From assembly GCF_900116135.1 (NCBI RefSeq), contig NZ_FOZX01000005.1, forward strand, positions 367,745-431,744: a stretch of 64,000 nucleotides of DNA, in the 5' to 3' direction. Source of the DNA: Saccharopolyspora flava. GTDB lineage: Bacteria; Actinomycetota; Actinomycetes; Mycobacteriales; Pseudonocardiaceae. A program made the translations under genes and the position numbers. The notes beneath the pieces are model-generated. The model was not told where the DNA came from. It made no database searches and saw only the letters and a program-made list of their open reading frames with translations. Below are positions 43,972 through 54,529 of the stretch, in pieces. Within the stretch, counting starts at the first letter, position 1; each line of letters begins with the position of its first letter.

Positions 43972-44032
43972 CATCGGGCGCGACCGCGATCGCGCAGGTC
44001 GGAGCTGTCTCCGGCCCCGGGGAGGAGAGGCG

Positions 44033-46303
44033 ATGTCGTCCGAGCAGTGGGTGCCCACGACCGCGCACTGGGGCGCCTACCAGGCGGCGTCCGACGGTGC
44101 CGGCGGTGTGCGGGTGCGCCCGCACCCGGACGACCCGGCGCCCTCTCCCCTGCTGGGCAACGTGCCCGGCATCGCCCGGCACGACACCCGCGTGCTGCGG
44201 CCCGCGGTCCGGCGCGGCTGGCTGCTCGGCGGGCCCGGTCCGACGGCGCGGCGCGGGCGGGACGAGTTCGTCGAGGTCGACTGGGACACCGCGCTGGACC
44301 TGGTGGCCGCGCAGCTGGACCGGGTGCGCACCGAGTCGGGCAACGAGGCGATCTACGGCGGTTCCTACGGCTGGGGCAGCGCGGGCCGGTTCCACCACGC
44401 GCAGAGCCAGCTGCACCGGTTCCTCAACACCCTCGGCGGCTACACGGCCTCCCGGAACAACTACAGCTTCGGGACCTCGCAGGTGCTGCTGCCGCACGTG
44501 GTGGGCAGCGCGGCGGCGGTGCTGGGCTACGCCGACAGCTGGGCGACGGTGCGCGAGCACGCTGATCTGATCGTGGCCTTCGGCGGCCTGCCGACCAAGA
44601 ACCTGTCGGTGTCGCCGGGCGGGGTCACCCGGCACACCAGCGCGGCGGCCGCGGCCGATCCCGGGGTGGCGGTGGCCTCGATCAGCCCGCTGGCCGACGA
44701 CGTGCCCGCCGGGGGCCGCTGGTACTCCATCGAGCCGGGCACCGACGTGGCGATGCAGCTGGCGCTGGCGCACGTGCTCCTGACCGAGGACCTGCACGAC
44801 GCGGAGTTCCTCGACCGGTGCTGCACGGGTTTCGACGTCTTCGCCGCCTACCTGCTGGGCGAGTCCGACGGCGTGCCGAAGACCCCGGAGTGGGCGGCCG
44901 GGATCTGCGGGATCGGTGCCGCCGACATCCGCGAGCTGGCGCGGCGGATGGCCGCCGGGCGGACGCTGGTGACGGTCACCTGGTCGTTGCAGCGCACCCG
45001 CGGCGGCGAGCAGCCGGTGTGGGCGGGCATCGCGCTGGCGGCGATGCTCGGCCAGATCGGGCTCCCCGGAGGCGGTTTCGGGCACGGCTACGGGTCGATG
45101 GCCGACGTCGGCGACGAGGGCCCGGTGCTGCAGCTGCCGACGCTGCCGCAGGGCCCGAACCCGGTGGGCGCGTTCATCCCGGTCGCCCGCATCGCCGACA
45201 TGCTGCTCAACCCGGGCGCGGAGTTCGACTACAACGGGAAGCGCCTGACCTACCCCGACATCCGGCTGGTGCACTGGGCGGGCGGCAACCCGTTCCACCA
45301 CCACCAGGACCTCACCCGGCTGCGGCGGGCGTTCGCGCGCCCGGAGACGGTGGTGGTGCACGAGACGCACTGGACGGCCACCGCGCGGCACGCCGACGTG
45401 GTGCTGCCGGCGACCACGACGCTGGAGCGCGAGGACCTGGGCGCCGGACGCCGGGACACGCACCTCACGGCGATGCACCGGGTGCTCGATCCGGTCGGCG
45501 AGGCCCGCGACGACTACGCGATCCTGGCCGGGCTCGCCGAGCGGCTCGGGGTGCGGCAGCGCTTCACCGAAGGCCGTGGCGCGCGGGGCTGGCTGGAGCA
45601 CCTCTACGAGAAGTGGCGGGCGCCGCTGCTGCAGCAGGGCCACGACCTGCCGGACTTCGACATCTTCTGGCGGCTCGGCGAGGTGCGGCTGCCCGCGATG
45701 CCGGAGGACCCGCCGCTGGTGCGGTTCCGGCGGGACCCGGAGCGGGAGCGGCTGCACACCCCCAGCGGCCGGATCGAGCTGTTCTCGGAGACGGTGGACT
45801 CGTTCGGCTACGACGACTGCCCGGGGCACCCGGCGTGGCTGCCGCAGGAGCGCAGCGCGCCGCTGCACCTGATCGCCAACCAGCCGCCGACCCGGCTGCA
45901 CGGGCAGGGCGACGTGGGCGCGGTCAGCCGGGAGTCCAAAGTGGCCGGTCGGGAGCCGATCACGCTGCACCCCGACGACGCGGCCGCGCGCGGCATCACC
46001 GACGGCGCGGTGGTGCGGGTGTTCAACGACCGCGGCGCGTGCCTGGCGGGAGCCCGGCTCAGCGACCGGGTCCGGCCCGGTGTGGCGGTGCTGCCCACCG
46101 GCGCCTGGTTCGACCCGCAGCCCGATCCGCAGCACCCGGACCGGGAGCTCTGCGCGCACGGCAACCCGAACGTCCTCACCGAGGACGTCGGCGCCTCCCG
46201 GCTCTCGCAGGGCTGCGCGGGCCAGCGCACCCACGTCGACGTCGAGCCCTTCACCGGCCCCCTTCCCGAGGTCACCGCTCACCAGCCGCCGCCGCTGCGC
46301 TGA
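44033..46303 (+). CDS. Molybdopterin S/N-oxide reductase, BisC-like
   Basis: A 756-residue molybdenum-bis(MGD) enzyme of the DMSO reductase family. GGSYGWGSAGRFHHAQSQLHRFLN (about 102-125) contains the serine Mo ligand of biotin sulfoxide/TMAO reductases; no N-terminal 4Fe-4S motif and no Tat signal is present, so it acts in the cytoplasm like BisC. Reduces sulfoxides or N-oxides (biotin or methionine sulfoxide). ATG at 44033 after GGGGAGGAGAGG. It sits between two parts of the aromatic pathway but has no evident link to it. Confidence 0.92.
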   Translation: MSSEQWVPTTAHWGAYQAASDGAGGVRVRPHPDDPAPSPLLGNVPGIARHDTRVLRPAVRRGWLLGGPGPTARRGRDEFVEVDWDTALDLVAAQLDRVRTESGNEAIYGGSYGWGSAGRFHHAQSQLHRFLNTLGGYTASRNNYSFGTSQVLLPHVVGSAAAVLGYADSWATVREHADLIVAFGGLPTKNLSVSPGGVTRHTSAAAAADPGVAVASISPLADDVPAGGRWYSIEPGTDVAMQLALAHVLLTEDLHDAEFLDRCCTGFDVFAAYLLGESDGVPKTPEWAAGICGIGAADIRELARRMAAGRTLVTVTWSLQRTRGGEQPVWAGIALAAMLGQIGLPGGGFGHGYGSMADVGDEGPVLQLPTLPQGPNPVGAFIPVARIADMLLNPGAEFDYNGKRLTYPDIRLVHWAGGNPFHHHQDLTRLRRAFARPETVVVHETHWTATARHADVVLPATTTLEREDLGAGRRDTHLTAMHRVLDPVGEARDDYAILAGLAERLGVRQRFTEGRGARGWLEHLYEKWRAPLLQQGHDLPDFDIFWRLGEVRLPAMPEDPPLVRFRRDPERERLHTPSGRIELFSETVDSFGYDDCPGHPAWLPQERSAPLHLIANQPPTRLHGQGDVGAVSRESKVAGREPITLHPDDAAARGITDGAVVRVFNDRGACLAGARLSDRVRPGVAVLPTGAWFDPQPDPQHPDRELCAHGNPNVLTEDVGASRLSQGCAGQRTHVDVEPFTGPLPEVTAHQPPPLR

Positions 46304-46486
46304 TCTTGATCACAATGCGGCTCGCTTCCGCCGGAACGGCCCGCGAGGGCGGGCACAATCCAGGCGAACGGGATCCGCGTTGCCCATTCGCGACGCGGTG
46401 TTGACCATTTGCGCCGCGGGGCTTCCGGGGTCGCGCGGGCGTGCGATCGTGCGGGTCAACCGGCGCGTTGCGGGAGGACCGAAGCG

Positions 46487-48286
46487 ATGGAGTTCAACGA
46501 CGGCTTGGCCGACACCGAGGTGCCCACCACCAGCGTGGTCGACACCGAGGTGCTGATCATCGGCTCCGGGCCCGCCGGGGCCTCGGCGGCGCTGTTCCTG
46601 TCCAGCCTCGGGGTGGCCAACATCGTGGTCACCAAGTACCGCTGGACGGCCAACACCCCGCGAGCGCACATCACCAACCAGCGCACCATGGAGATCTTCC
46701 GCGACCTCGGCATCGAGGAGCAGGTGCTGGCCGAGGCCACGCCGCACGAGAAGATGGGCGACACGGTGTTCTGCACCTCCATCGCCGGTGACGAGATCGG
46801 CCGCATCCGCACCTGGGGCACCCATCCGGCCCGGCACGCCGACTACGAGCTGGCGTCCCCGTCGCTGAACTGCGACATCCCGCAGACCTACCTCGAACCG
46901 ATCCTGGTCAAGAACGCCACCGTGCGCGGCTCGCACACCAGCTTCTCCACCGAGTACCTCTCGCACACCCAGGACGCCGACGGCGTGACCGCGCGGGTCC
47001 GCGACCGGCTCACCGGCCACGAGTACGACATCCGCGCCAAGTACCTCATCGGCGCCGACGGGGCCCGCTCGAAGGTCGCCGCCGACATCGGGCTGCCCTA
47101 CCAGGGGCAGATGGACATCGCCGGGTCGATGAACATCACCTTCAAGGCCGACATCAGCGAGCTCGTCGCGCACCGGCCGTCGGTGCTGTACTGGGTGATC
47201 CAGCCCGGTTCCAACATCGGCGGCATCGGCACCGGCCTGGTGCGGATGGTCCGGCCGTGGGACGAGTGGCTGATCGTGTGGGGCTACGACATCACCCGGC
47301 CGCCGCCGGAGCTCGACGACGACGCGGCGCGGCAGATCGTGCGCAACCTGCTCGGCGTGGACGACCTGGACGTGGAGATCACCGGGTACTCGCTGTGGGG
47401 CAACAACGAGCAGTGGGCCACCCACCTGCAGTCCGGCCGGGTGTTCTGCGCCGGCGACGCCGTGCACAAGCACCCGCCGTCGAACGGCCTCGGCTCCAAC
47501 ACCTCCGTGCAGGACTCCTACAACCTGGCCTGGAAGATCGCGGCGGTGCTGCGCGGCTGGGCCTCCCCCGAGCTGCTGGAGACCTACTCGGCCGAGCGGG
47601 CACCGGTGGCCGAGCAGATCGTGCGGCGGGCCAACCAGAGCGCCCGCGAGTTCGGCCAGATCTTCGACGCCCTGGGCATCGAGGACGGCGACACCGAGGA
47701 GCAGATGCGCGCCAAGATCGCCGAGCGCGCCGCCGACTCCCCCGAGGGCGCCCAGCGGCGCGAGGCGCTGCGGCACGCGATGGAGCTGAAGAACTACGAG
47801 TTCAACGCCCACGGCGTCGAGATGGGCCAGTTCTACACCTCCACCGCCATCGCCTCCGACGGCTCGCCGCGCCCGGAGTCCTAGCGCGACCCGGAGCTGT
47901 ACTACCGGCCCAGCACCGTTCCCGGCGCGCGGCTGCCGCACGTGTGGGTCGGCGACGCGACGCGGACGCTGTCCACCCACGACCTCGCCGGCTACGACCG
48001 CTTCACCCTGTTCACCGGCATCTCCGGGCAGGCGTGGGCCAAGGCCGCCCAGCAGGTCGCCGAGAAGCTCGGGGTGCCGCTGGAGGCGGTGGTGATCGGC
48101 CCCGGCCGCGAGGTGACCGACCTGTACTTCGACTGGGCGGCGATCCGCGAGGTCCACGAGGATGGGGCGGTGCTGGTGCGTCCCGACAAGCACGTGTGCT
48201 GGCGCTCCCACCGGATGGCCGACGATCCGGCGGCGGCGCTGACCGACGTGCTCACCGGCATCCTCAAGTCCGGAGGTGAGGCGTGA
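46487..48286 (+). pseudogene. FAD-dependent aromatic hydroxylase (TfdB/PheA type) interrupted by an in-frame TAG
   Basis: 599 codons, matching the roughly 598-residue phenol hydroxylase family, but codon 466 (47882-47884) is TAG. Before it: FAD-binding GSGPAGASAALFLSS, and GDAVHKHPPSNGLGSN. After it: RDPELYYRPSTVPGARLPHVWVG, then the C-terminal thioredoxin-like domain to 48286; no frameshift is seen. ATG at 46487 after GGGAGG. It would hydroxylate a resorcinol or chlorophenol to hydroxyquinol. The gene could be dead, make a 465-residue enzyme without the C-terminal domain (which may still work), or the base may be a sequencing error. It is 4-nt coupled to the next gene. Confidence 0.75.
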
Positions 48287-49350
48287 GCCTGGAATTCGAC
48301 CACAGGACGCTGGGCCAGCGGGTCCGCTTCGGCGCGGGCAAGGCCGCGGCCAACGTCGCTGAGGAGGTGCGGCAGCGCGAGGCGAAGGCGGTGATGGTCA
48401 TCGCCGAGACCCGCGAGGCCGAGCTGGCCCGCCGCATCACCACCGGCATCGACGTGGCCCTGCACTACGACGACGTGGCCATGCACGTGCCGGTTGAGAA
48501 GGCCGAGAAGGCCCGGGCCGCCGCGGCCGGGCACGGCGTCGACCTGCTGGTGTCGGTCGGCGGCGGGTCCACCACGGGCCTGGCCAAGGCGATCGCGCTG
48601 ACCAGCGGCCTGCCGATCGTGGCCGTGCCCACCACCTACGCCGGGTCCGAGGCCACCAACGTGTGGGGCCTGACCGAGGCGGCCCGCAAGACCACCGGCG
48701 TCGACGACCGGGTGCTGCCGCAGACCGTCGTCTACGACGCCGAGCTCACCCGCACGCTGCCGGTGGAGCTGTCGGTGGCCTCGGGGCTCAACGGGCTCGC
48801 GCACTGCGTGGACTCGCTCTGGGCTCCGCGTGCCGACCCGATCAACGCGGCGCTGGCCACCGAGGGCATGCGCACCCTGGCCGCCGGGCTGCCGAAGGTC
48901 CTCGCCGACCCGCAGGACATCGACGGCCGCGACCTGGCGCTGCACGGCGCCTACCTGTCGGCGGTGTCGTTCGCCTCGGCCGGGTCGGGGATGCACCACA
49001 AGATCTGCCACGTGCTCGGCGGCACCTACGACCTGCCGCACGCCCAGACCCACGCGATCGTGCTGCCGCACGTGCTGGCGTTCAACGCCCCCGCCGCCCC
49101 GGAGGCCGCCGCCCGCATCGCCGGGGCGCTGGGCGGCAGCGGCGCGGTGTCCTCGCTGGTGGCGCTGCGCGACCGGCTGGGCGCGCCGAAGGCGTTGCGC
49201 GACATCGGTTTGCAGGAATCGGACCTGGACGAGGCCGCCGAGCTTTCGGTGGCGGCGATCCCGGAGTCCAACCCCCGTCCCGCCACCGCCGAGGGCGTGC
49301 GCGCGCTGCTGGCCGCCGCCTGGGCCGGAACCGCACCGGAGGGCTCATGA
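48283..49350 (+). CDS. Maleylacetate reductase
   Basis: A 355-residue iron-type alcohol dehydrogenase-family enzyme. NAD loop [16 protein letters not shown] (about 87), [10 protein letters not shown], and metal/active site [25 protein letters not shown] (about 240). It reduces maleylacetate to 3-oxoadipate with NAD(P)H. GTG at 48283 overlaps the stop of the hydroxylase (GTGA), and its stop overlaps the dioxygenase start, so the three genes are one unit. Confidence 0.94.
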   Translation: MSLEFDHRTLGQRVRFGAGKAAANVAEEVRQREAKAVMVIAETREAELARRITTGIDVALHYDDVAMHVPVEKAEKARAAAAGHGVDLLVSVGGGSTTGLAKAIALTSGLPIVAVPTTYAGSEATNVWGLTEAARKTTGVDDRVLPQTVVYDAELTRTLPVELSVASGLNGLAHCVDSLWAPRADPINAALATEGMRTLAAGLPKVLADPQDIDGRDLALHGAYLSAVSFASAGSGMHHKICHVLGGTYDLPHAQTHAIVLPHVLAFNAPAAPEAAARIAGALGGSGAVSSLVALRDRLGAPKALRDIGLQESDLDEAAELSVAAIPESNPRPATAEGVRALLAAAWAGTAPEGS

Positions 49351-50243
49351 CCGACGTGGAGATCAGCGACGCCGACAAGCAGCGCCGCGCCGAGGAGGAA
49401 CTGGTCGCCACCGTGCTGGCCAGCTTCGACGGCACCGAGGACGAGCGGCTGCGGCAGGTGATGCGGTCGCTGGTGAAGCACCTGCACTCCTTCATCCGCG
49501 ACGTGCGGCTGACCCAGCGCGAGTGGGAGGCCGGGATCGCCTTCCTCACCGCCGCCGGGCACATCACCGACGAGCAGCGGCAGGAGTTCATCCTGCTCTC
49601 CGACGTGCTGGGCGCCTCGATGCAGACCATCGCGGTGAACAACGAGGCGCGCGGGAACGCCACCGAGGCAACGGTTTTCGGCCCGTTCTTCGTCGAGGGC
49701 TCGCCGCGGGTCGAGTTGGGCGACGACATCTCCGGCGGCGCCGCCGGGGAGCCGTGCTGGGTGGAGGGCACCGTCACCGACACCGAGGGCGCGCCGCTGC
49801 CGGGCGCGCGGATCGAGGTGTGGGAGGCCGACGAGGACGGCTTCTACGACGTGCAGTACTCCGACGACCGCACGGCCGCCCGCGCGCACCTGTTCACCGA
49901 CGAGCGCGGCTGGTACGGGTTCTGGGCGCTGACGCCGACGCCGTACCCGATCCCGCACGACGGCCCGGTGGGCAGGATGCTGGAGGCCACCGGACGTTCG
50001 CCGATGCGCGCCTCGCACCTGCACTTCATGGTCAGCTCACCGGGTCTGCGCACGCTGGTGACGCACATCTTCGTGGAGGGCGACGAGCTGCTGGAGCGCG
50101 ACGCGGTCTTCGGCGTCAAGGACTCGCTGATCAAGCGCTTCGAGCGGCAACCGGCCACCGCACCCGTGCCCGGCAACCGCGACCTCGGCGGCCGGACCTG
50201 GAGCAGGACGACCTTCGACATCGTCCTACCCCCGGAGGACTAG
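49347..50243 (+). CDS. Hydroxyquinol 1,2-dioxygenase (intradiol)
   Basis: A 298-residue intradiol dioxygenase. N-terminal helical dimer domain with [24 protein letters not shown]; catalytic barrel with [21 protein letters not shown], the tyrosine region [10 protein letters not shown] and the histidines in ASHLHFMV that ligate Fe(III). It cleaves hydroxyquinol to maleylacetate. Length and N-terminus are typical of hydroxyquinol rather than catechol enzymes. ATG at 49347 overlaps the reductase stop (ATGA). Confidence 0.94.
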   Translation: MTDVEISDADKQRRAEEELVATVLASFDGTEDERLRQVMRSLVKHLHSFIRDVRLTQREWEAGIAFLTAAGHITDEQRQEFILLSDVLGASMQTIAVNNEARGNATEATVFGPFFVEGSPRVELGDDISGGAAGEPCWVEGTVTDTEGAPLPGARIEVWEADEDGFYDVQYSDDRTAARAHLFTDERGWYGFWALTPTPYPIPHDGPVGRMLEATGRSPMRASHLHFMVSSPGLRTLVTHIFVEGDELLERDAVFGVKDSLIKRFERQPATAPVPGNRDLGGRTWSRTTFDIVLPPED

Positions 50244-50704
50244 CGTCCGAAGTCCTGGGTCCAGTAGTGGCTGGAGGTTTCGATGCCCACGCCGATGGTG
50301 CGCAGCGAGCAGTCCATGATGTTCTTGCGGTGGCCGCGGGACTTCATCCAGTCGCCGACGACCTGCTCGGCGCTGGTGTGGCCGCGGGCGATGTTCTCCG
50401 CGCCCGGCGAGGGGTAGCCCGCGTCGCGCAGCCGCTGGCCGAAGGTGACGCCTTCGGGCGTGGTGTGGCTGAAGTAGCCGCGCCGGGCCATGTCGGCGCT
50501 GTGCTCGGTGGCGGCGCGGGTGAGCCGGTCGTCGACGGTGAGCGGGCCGCACCCGGCGCTCGTCCGCGCCTGGTTGACCAGCTCCACCACCTGCTCCTCC
50601 GCCGGAGGTGCCGGTTCGCCCGACATGGACACCGCGGCGAAGCTCATCCCGCCTCCGATCAGCAGGGCGCCGGCAACGACGGTCAGTGCGGTCTTCGGTG
50701 TCAT
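50240..50704 (-). CDS. Secreted CAP/SCP-domain protein
   Basis: A 154-residue exported protein. Residues 1-28 are a signal peptide ([20 protein letters not shown]), then a CAP domain: [35 protein letters not shown], the histidine in [21 protein letters not shown], and [18 protein letters not shown] proteins of this YkwD type are widespread; some bind sterols or have peptidase activity. ATG at 50704 gives the best signal. Its stop shares a CTAG palindrome with the convergent dioxygenase gene. Confidence 0.9.
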   Translation of the reverse strand: MTPKTALTVVAGALLIGGGMSFAAVSMSGEPAPPAEEQVVELVNQARTSAGCGPLTVDDRLTRAATEHSADMARRGYFSHTTPEGVTFGQRLRDAGYPSPGAENIARGHTSAEQVVGDWMKSRGHRKNIMDCSLRTIGVGIETSSHYWTQDFGR

Positions 50705-50859
50705 GAACCGCAAAACTACGGCACTCTCGCACACCGCACTCTGATCGAAAACGTTGCCGCGCGGGGACTTCACACCATCTCGCTACCGCCGGGCGATCGA
50801 CTTGCGCACCGGGCGGACAGCCTTCCCGAGAGGCGTTCGCGTTGACTAGGTTGGGCGGC

Positions 50860-51771
50860 ATGCTGCTGCGCCCCACCTCCTCGCGCCTGGCCGCCCGGAT
50901 GATCCAGAGCGTCACCTCGCTGGCCTCGCGCAGCCGTCGACGTCCCCGGTTCCCGGAGATCCCGGGCACGACCCGCCGCGTCGAGGTGCCCACCTCGCAC
51001 GGCCCGGTGGCGGCGACGCTGTACCTGCCCGCGGAGGGCGGCACGCGGCCGCTGCACGTGAACCTGCACGGCGGCGGGTTCATCATCCGCTACCCGGAGC
51101 AGGACGATGCGCTGTGCCGCTACCTGGCGGCGCACGCCGGAGTCGCGGTGCTCAACGTGGACTACCCGGTGGCGCCGCGCCACCCGTTCCCGATCCCGCC
51201 GAAGGTGTGCTTCGAGGTGGTGCGCTGGGCGGCCGAGCACGCCGCCGAGCTCGGCGCGGACGGCGATCGGCTCAGCGTCGGCGGTGCCAGCGCGGGTGGT
51301 TCGCTGGCCACCGCGGTGGCGCGGCAGGCCCGCGACGCGGGCGGTCCGCACCTGGCGCTGCAGGTGCTGCACTACCCGTCGCTGGACCTGATGACGCCGG
51401 TGCGGGAGAAGCTGCGCGAGCGCGACCGCAGCGAGCCGACGTTCCTGAAACCGTGGATGGGCGCGGTCTTCCACGACTCCTACCTGCCCGACCGCGCGCT
51501 CGGAGCCGACCCGCTGGCCTCCCCCGCGCACGGCGACAACGACCGGGACCTGGCCGGGATCGCGCCCGCGGTGGTCATCACCGCCGAGCTCGACCTGCTG
51601 CGCGCCGAGGGCGTGCGCTACGCGCGGTCGCTGGAGCGGGCCGGGGCGCTGCGCGAGCACCGCGACCTGCCCGGCCTCGATCACGGCTACGACCAGCTCG
51701 GCGGGGACGACACCCCGGCACGCGAGACCTACGACCTCATCGCCGGGCACCTGCGCCGAGCGCACTCCTAG
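50860..51771 (+). CDS. Alpha/beta hydrolase of the hormone-sensitive lipase family
   Basis: A 303-residue esterase. The oxyanion motif is NLHGGGFI (about 70), the nucleophile is GGASAGGSLA (about 148), followed by Asp in ITAELDLLRAEG and His in GLDHGYDQ. It hydrolyses short acyl or aryl esters in the cytoplasm. ATG at 50860 is chosen over TTG 50842 which lies in a promoter-like TTGACT. Ends convergent with the GPH transporter, sharing CTAG. Confidence 0.9.
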   Translation: MLLRPTSSRLAARMIQSVTSLASRSRRRPRFPEIPGTTRRVEVPTSHGPVAATLYLPAEGGTRPLHVNLHGGGFIIRYPEQDDALCRYLAAHAGVAVLNVDYPVAPRHPFPIPPKVCFEVVRWAAEHAAELGADGDRLSVGGASAGGSLATAVARQARDAGGPHLALQVLHYPSLDLMTPVREKLRERDRSEPTFLKPWMGAVFHDSYLPDRALGADPLASPAHGDNDRDLAGIAPAVVITAELDLLRAEGVRYARSLERAGALREHRDLPGLDHGYDQLGGDDTPARETYDLIAGHLRRAHS

Positions 51772-53084
51772 GGTTCCAGGACCTCGCGGCGCAGCAGCGG
51801 GAAGCCGAGCATCACCAGCACGCCGGGCAGCAGGGAGAAGCCCAGCAGGATCGCGATGACCGCGCTGCCGGGTTGCGCGACGACGCCGCCGTCCACCCCG
51901 GACACGTAGCCGCCGAGGCCGAGCACGAGCCCGAACAGCCCCGGTCCCAGGGCCATCCCGAGGGTTTCCGACCCGGTCCACACCCCGGCGGCGATGCCGG
52001 CGCGGGTCTCCCCGGTGCGCTCCTCCTCGGCGCTGATCAGGTCCGGCATGATCGCCAGCGGGAACACCTGGATCCCGGCGTAGCCGACACCGGCCAGGGC
52101 GACGAACACGAACGACACCCCGAGCGGCAGCACCAGCGCGGCGGACAGGCCGAGACTGGCGATGCCGAAGGCGACGCAGGCGGCGCGGAACCCCCACAGC
52201 TTGCCCCAGCGCCGCCCCAGCCGCGGCCACAGCGGCATCGTCACCAGCGCGGGCAGGACGAACCCGACGAACAGCCACGTCTGCACTCCCGGGTCGCCGA
52301 AGACGTAGCGGGAGGCGTAGTTGACCCCGGCCAGCAGCGTCGCCAGCCCGAGCGCCTGCAGCGTGTAGACCAGCACCAGGGTCCGGAACGAGCGCCAGCG
52401 GCGCATCGTGACCAGCAGCTCGCGCCAGGTCTGCGCGCCCGGCCGCAGCCGCCCGACCGGGGCGCCGCGCAGGCCCAGCACCATGAGCACCACGCCGACG
52501 AGGATCACCAGCCCGACGGCCACGCCCATCACCCGGTACCCGGCCACTCCCCCGACGCCGTGGGCGAGCGCGGGCGCGCCGCCGCCGGAGAGCAGCACGG
52601 CCACCGAGAGGAAACCCATGCGCCAGCTGGTGATCCGGGTGCGCTCGCCGTAGGAGTCGGTGAGCTCGGCGGGCAGCGCGTTGAACGGCACCTGGAACAC
52701 CCCGAACGCGGTGGCGCACAACAGGTACGCCACCAGCACGTACCCGGCGTCGAGCGGGGTGCTGCCGAACCCGGGGTGGGCGAAGATCGCGGCGAACAGG
52801 ACGGCCACGCCGATGCCGCCGCCGAGCAGGAACGGGCGTCGGCTGCCGCGGCGCACCAGGCTCGCGTCGGAGAGCCTGCCCGCGATCGGGTTGAACACCA
52901 CGTCCCACACCTTGGGCACCAGCACGAGCACGCCCGCGATCGCGCCCGGCACCGCGAGGGTGTCGGTCAGGTACGGCAGCAGGAGCAGCCCGGGAACCGT
53001 GGTGAACGAGCCGGTGACCAGCGAACCGAGCGAATACCCGATCCGGGCGCGATGTCCGATCCGGGTCTGGACGGGAAGTGCCAC
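51768..53084 (-). CDS. GPH/MFS-type cation symporter
   Basis: A 438-residue permease with 12 helices. The start (RIGHRARIGYSLGSLVTGSFTTVPGLLLLPYLTDTL) and KVWDVVFNPIAGRLSD are typical of glycoside-pentoside-hexuronide symporters (MFS_2). It would import a sugar-like or other small solute with a cation. GTG at 53084 has GGAGG seven bases upstream. It is isolated; the convergent esterase may act on its substrate. Confidence 0.87.
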   Translation of the reverse strand: MALPVQTRIGHRARIGYSLGSLVTGSFTTVPGLLLLPYLTDTLAVPGAIAGVLVLVPKVWDVVFNPIAGRLSDASLVRRGSRRPFLLGGGIGVAVLFAAIFAHPGFGSTPLDAGYVLVAYLLCATAFGVFQVPFNALPAELTDSYGERTRITSWRMGFLSVAVLLSGGGAPALAHGVGGVAGYRVMGVAVGLVILVGVVLMVLGLRGAPVGRLRPGAQTWRELLVTMRRWRSFRTLVLVYTLQALGLATLLAGVNYASRYVFGDPGVQTWLFVGFVLPALVTMPLWPRLGRRWGKLWGFRAACVAFGIASLGLSAALVLPLGVSFVFVALAGVGYAGIQVFPLAIMPDLISAEEERTGETRAGIAAGVWTGSETLGMALGPGLFGLVLGLGGYVSGVDGGVVAQPGSAVIAILLGFSLLPGVLVMLGFPLLRREVLEP

Positions 53085-53352
53085 TGCGTTCCTCCGGGAT
53101 CGCTCGCCTGATCGCATCGTCGCACCACCGGTGCGGATTCCGAACCGGAAGCACTCCTTTCGTTACGCAACGCGTCCGTTCGGGTCGCCCGGCCGGTGAG
53201 CCGCGCCAAATTCAGGTGACCGCGCGGGTTCGGTGCTCTAGGGTGTCGGCAGGTTCCTCGAACAGCGAGGCCATTGCGGCGAGCGCGCCAGCGGCACCAC
53301 TGCGGCCGACGCCCCGCATCCGCACCACCTCCCTCGCTTTCCTGGAGCATCC
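53085..53352. other. Divergent promoter region
   Basis: 268 bp between the transporter and aminotransferase genes, less GC-rich. It contains CGCACC-ACC-GGTGCG (about 53119-53133), a short palindrome near the transporter start. Nothing else is clear. Confidence 0.4.
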
Positions 53353-54525
53353 ATGTCCTCACTCGCCCGCGCTCGCCGGTTGGACGGGCTCACCGGGTCC
53401 CCGGTGCGCGACCTGCTCGCGCTGACCCGCCGCCCCGGCGTCATCTCCTTCGCCGGAGGATTGCCCGCGCCGGAGCTGTTCGACACCGACGGGCTGCGCG
53501 CCGCCTACGCCCGCGCCCTGGCCGAGCCCGACGCCGCGCGCACCCTGCAGTACTCGCCGACCGAGGGCGACCCGGCGCTGCGGGAGATCGCCGCCCAGCG
53601 CCTCACCGATCAGGGTCTGCCCACAGTGGACGACGACCTGCTCATCACCACCGGTTCGCAGCAGGGCTTGAGCCTCATCGCCTCGGCGCTGCTGGACCCG
53701 GGCGCGGTGGTGCTGGTCGAGGAGCCGGTCTACCTCTCGGCGGTGCAGTGCTTCCAGCTGGCGCAGGCGCGGATTGTGCCGGTGCCCGGCGACGAGCACG
53801 GCATCGACCCGGAGGCGCTGGAGGAGATCGCCGCCCGGGAGGACCCGGCGCTGCTGTACCTGGTGCCGACGTTCTCGAACCCGACCGGGCGCACCCTCAG
53901 TGCCGAGCGCCGCGACCGGATCGCCGAGATCGCCGCGAGGCACGACTTCTGGCTCGTCGAGGACGACCCGTACCACGAGCTGCGCTACGACGGGCAGCCG
54001 CTGACGCCGCTGTCGGCGCGCGCCCCGGAGCGGTCGCTGTACCTGGGCAGCTTCTCCAAGGTCGTCGCGCCGGGGATGCGCGTGGGCTGGCTGCGAGCAC
54101 CGGAGAGCCTGATGCGGCAGCTGGTGATCCTCAAGCAGGCCGCCGACCTGCACACCTCCACCATCGACCAGGCCGCCGCGGCCGAGTACCTGGCCACGAC
54201 CGATCTCGACGCGCGGGTGCGGGTGCTGCGCGAGACCTACCGGGGGCGTCGCGACGCGCTGCTGCGCGGGCTCGCCGAGATCACGCCGCCGGGCACGACG
54301 TGGACCGAACCCGAGGGCGGCATGTTCGTCTGGGTCCGGCTGCCCGGTGAGGTCGACACCGCCGAGCTGCTGGAGGAGGCGCTGCGCCACGACGTCGCTT
54401 TCGTCCCCGGCGCGGCCTTCCAGGTCGGCGACCCGGACCGCGCCACGATGCGACTGTCGTTCACGACCTTCTCCCCCGACACCATCGCCGAAGGCCTGCG
54501 GAGGCTCGCCAAGGCCCTCGGCTGA
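53353..54525 (+). CDS. Class I PLP-dependent aminotransferase (LysN/2-aminoadipate type)
   Basis: A 390-residue aminotransferase with PLP lysine in GSFSKVVAPGMRVGW (about 235) and GLPAPELFDTDGLRAAYARAL near the N-terminus as in LysN/ARO8-like enzymes; LVPTFSNPTGRTLS and VEDDPYHELRY are also present. It transfers amino groups from aromatic or 2-aminoadipate-type amino acids to 2-oxoglutarate. It lacks the GntR domain of MocR regulators. ATG at 53353 with TGGAGC before it. A dispersed repeat follows 4 bp after the stop. Confidence 0.9.
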   Translation: MSSLARARRLDGLTGSPVRDLLALTRRPGVISFAGGLPAPELFDTDGLRAAYARALAEPDAARTLQYSPTEGDPALREIAAQRLTDQGLPTVDDDLLITTGSQQGLSLIASALLDPGAVVLVEEPVYLSAVQCFQLAQARIVPVPGDEHGIDPEALEEIAAREDPALLYLVPTFSNPTGRTLSAERRDRIAEIAARHDFWLVEDDPYHELRYDGQPLTPLSARAPERSLYLGSFSKVVAPGMRVGWLRAPESLMRQLVILKQAADLHTSTIDQAAAAEYLATTDLDARVRVLRETYRGRRDALLRGLAEITPPGTTWTEPEGGMFVWVRLPGEVDTAELLEEALRHDVAFVPGAAFQVGDPDRATMRLSFTTFSPDTIAEGLRRLAKALG

Positions 54526-54529
54526 GGCG

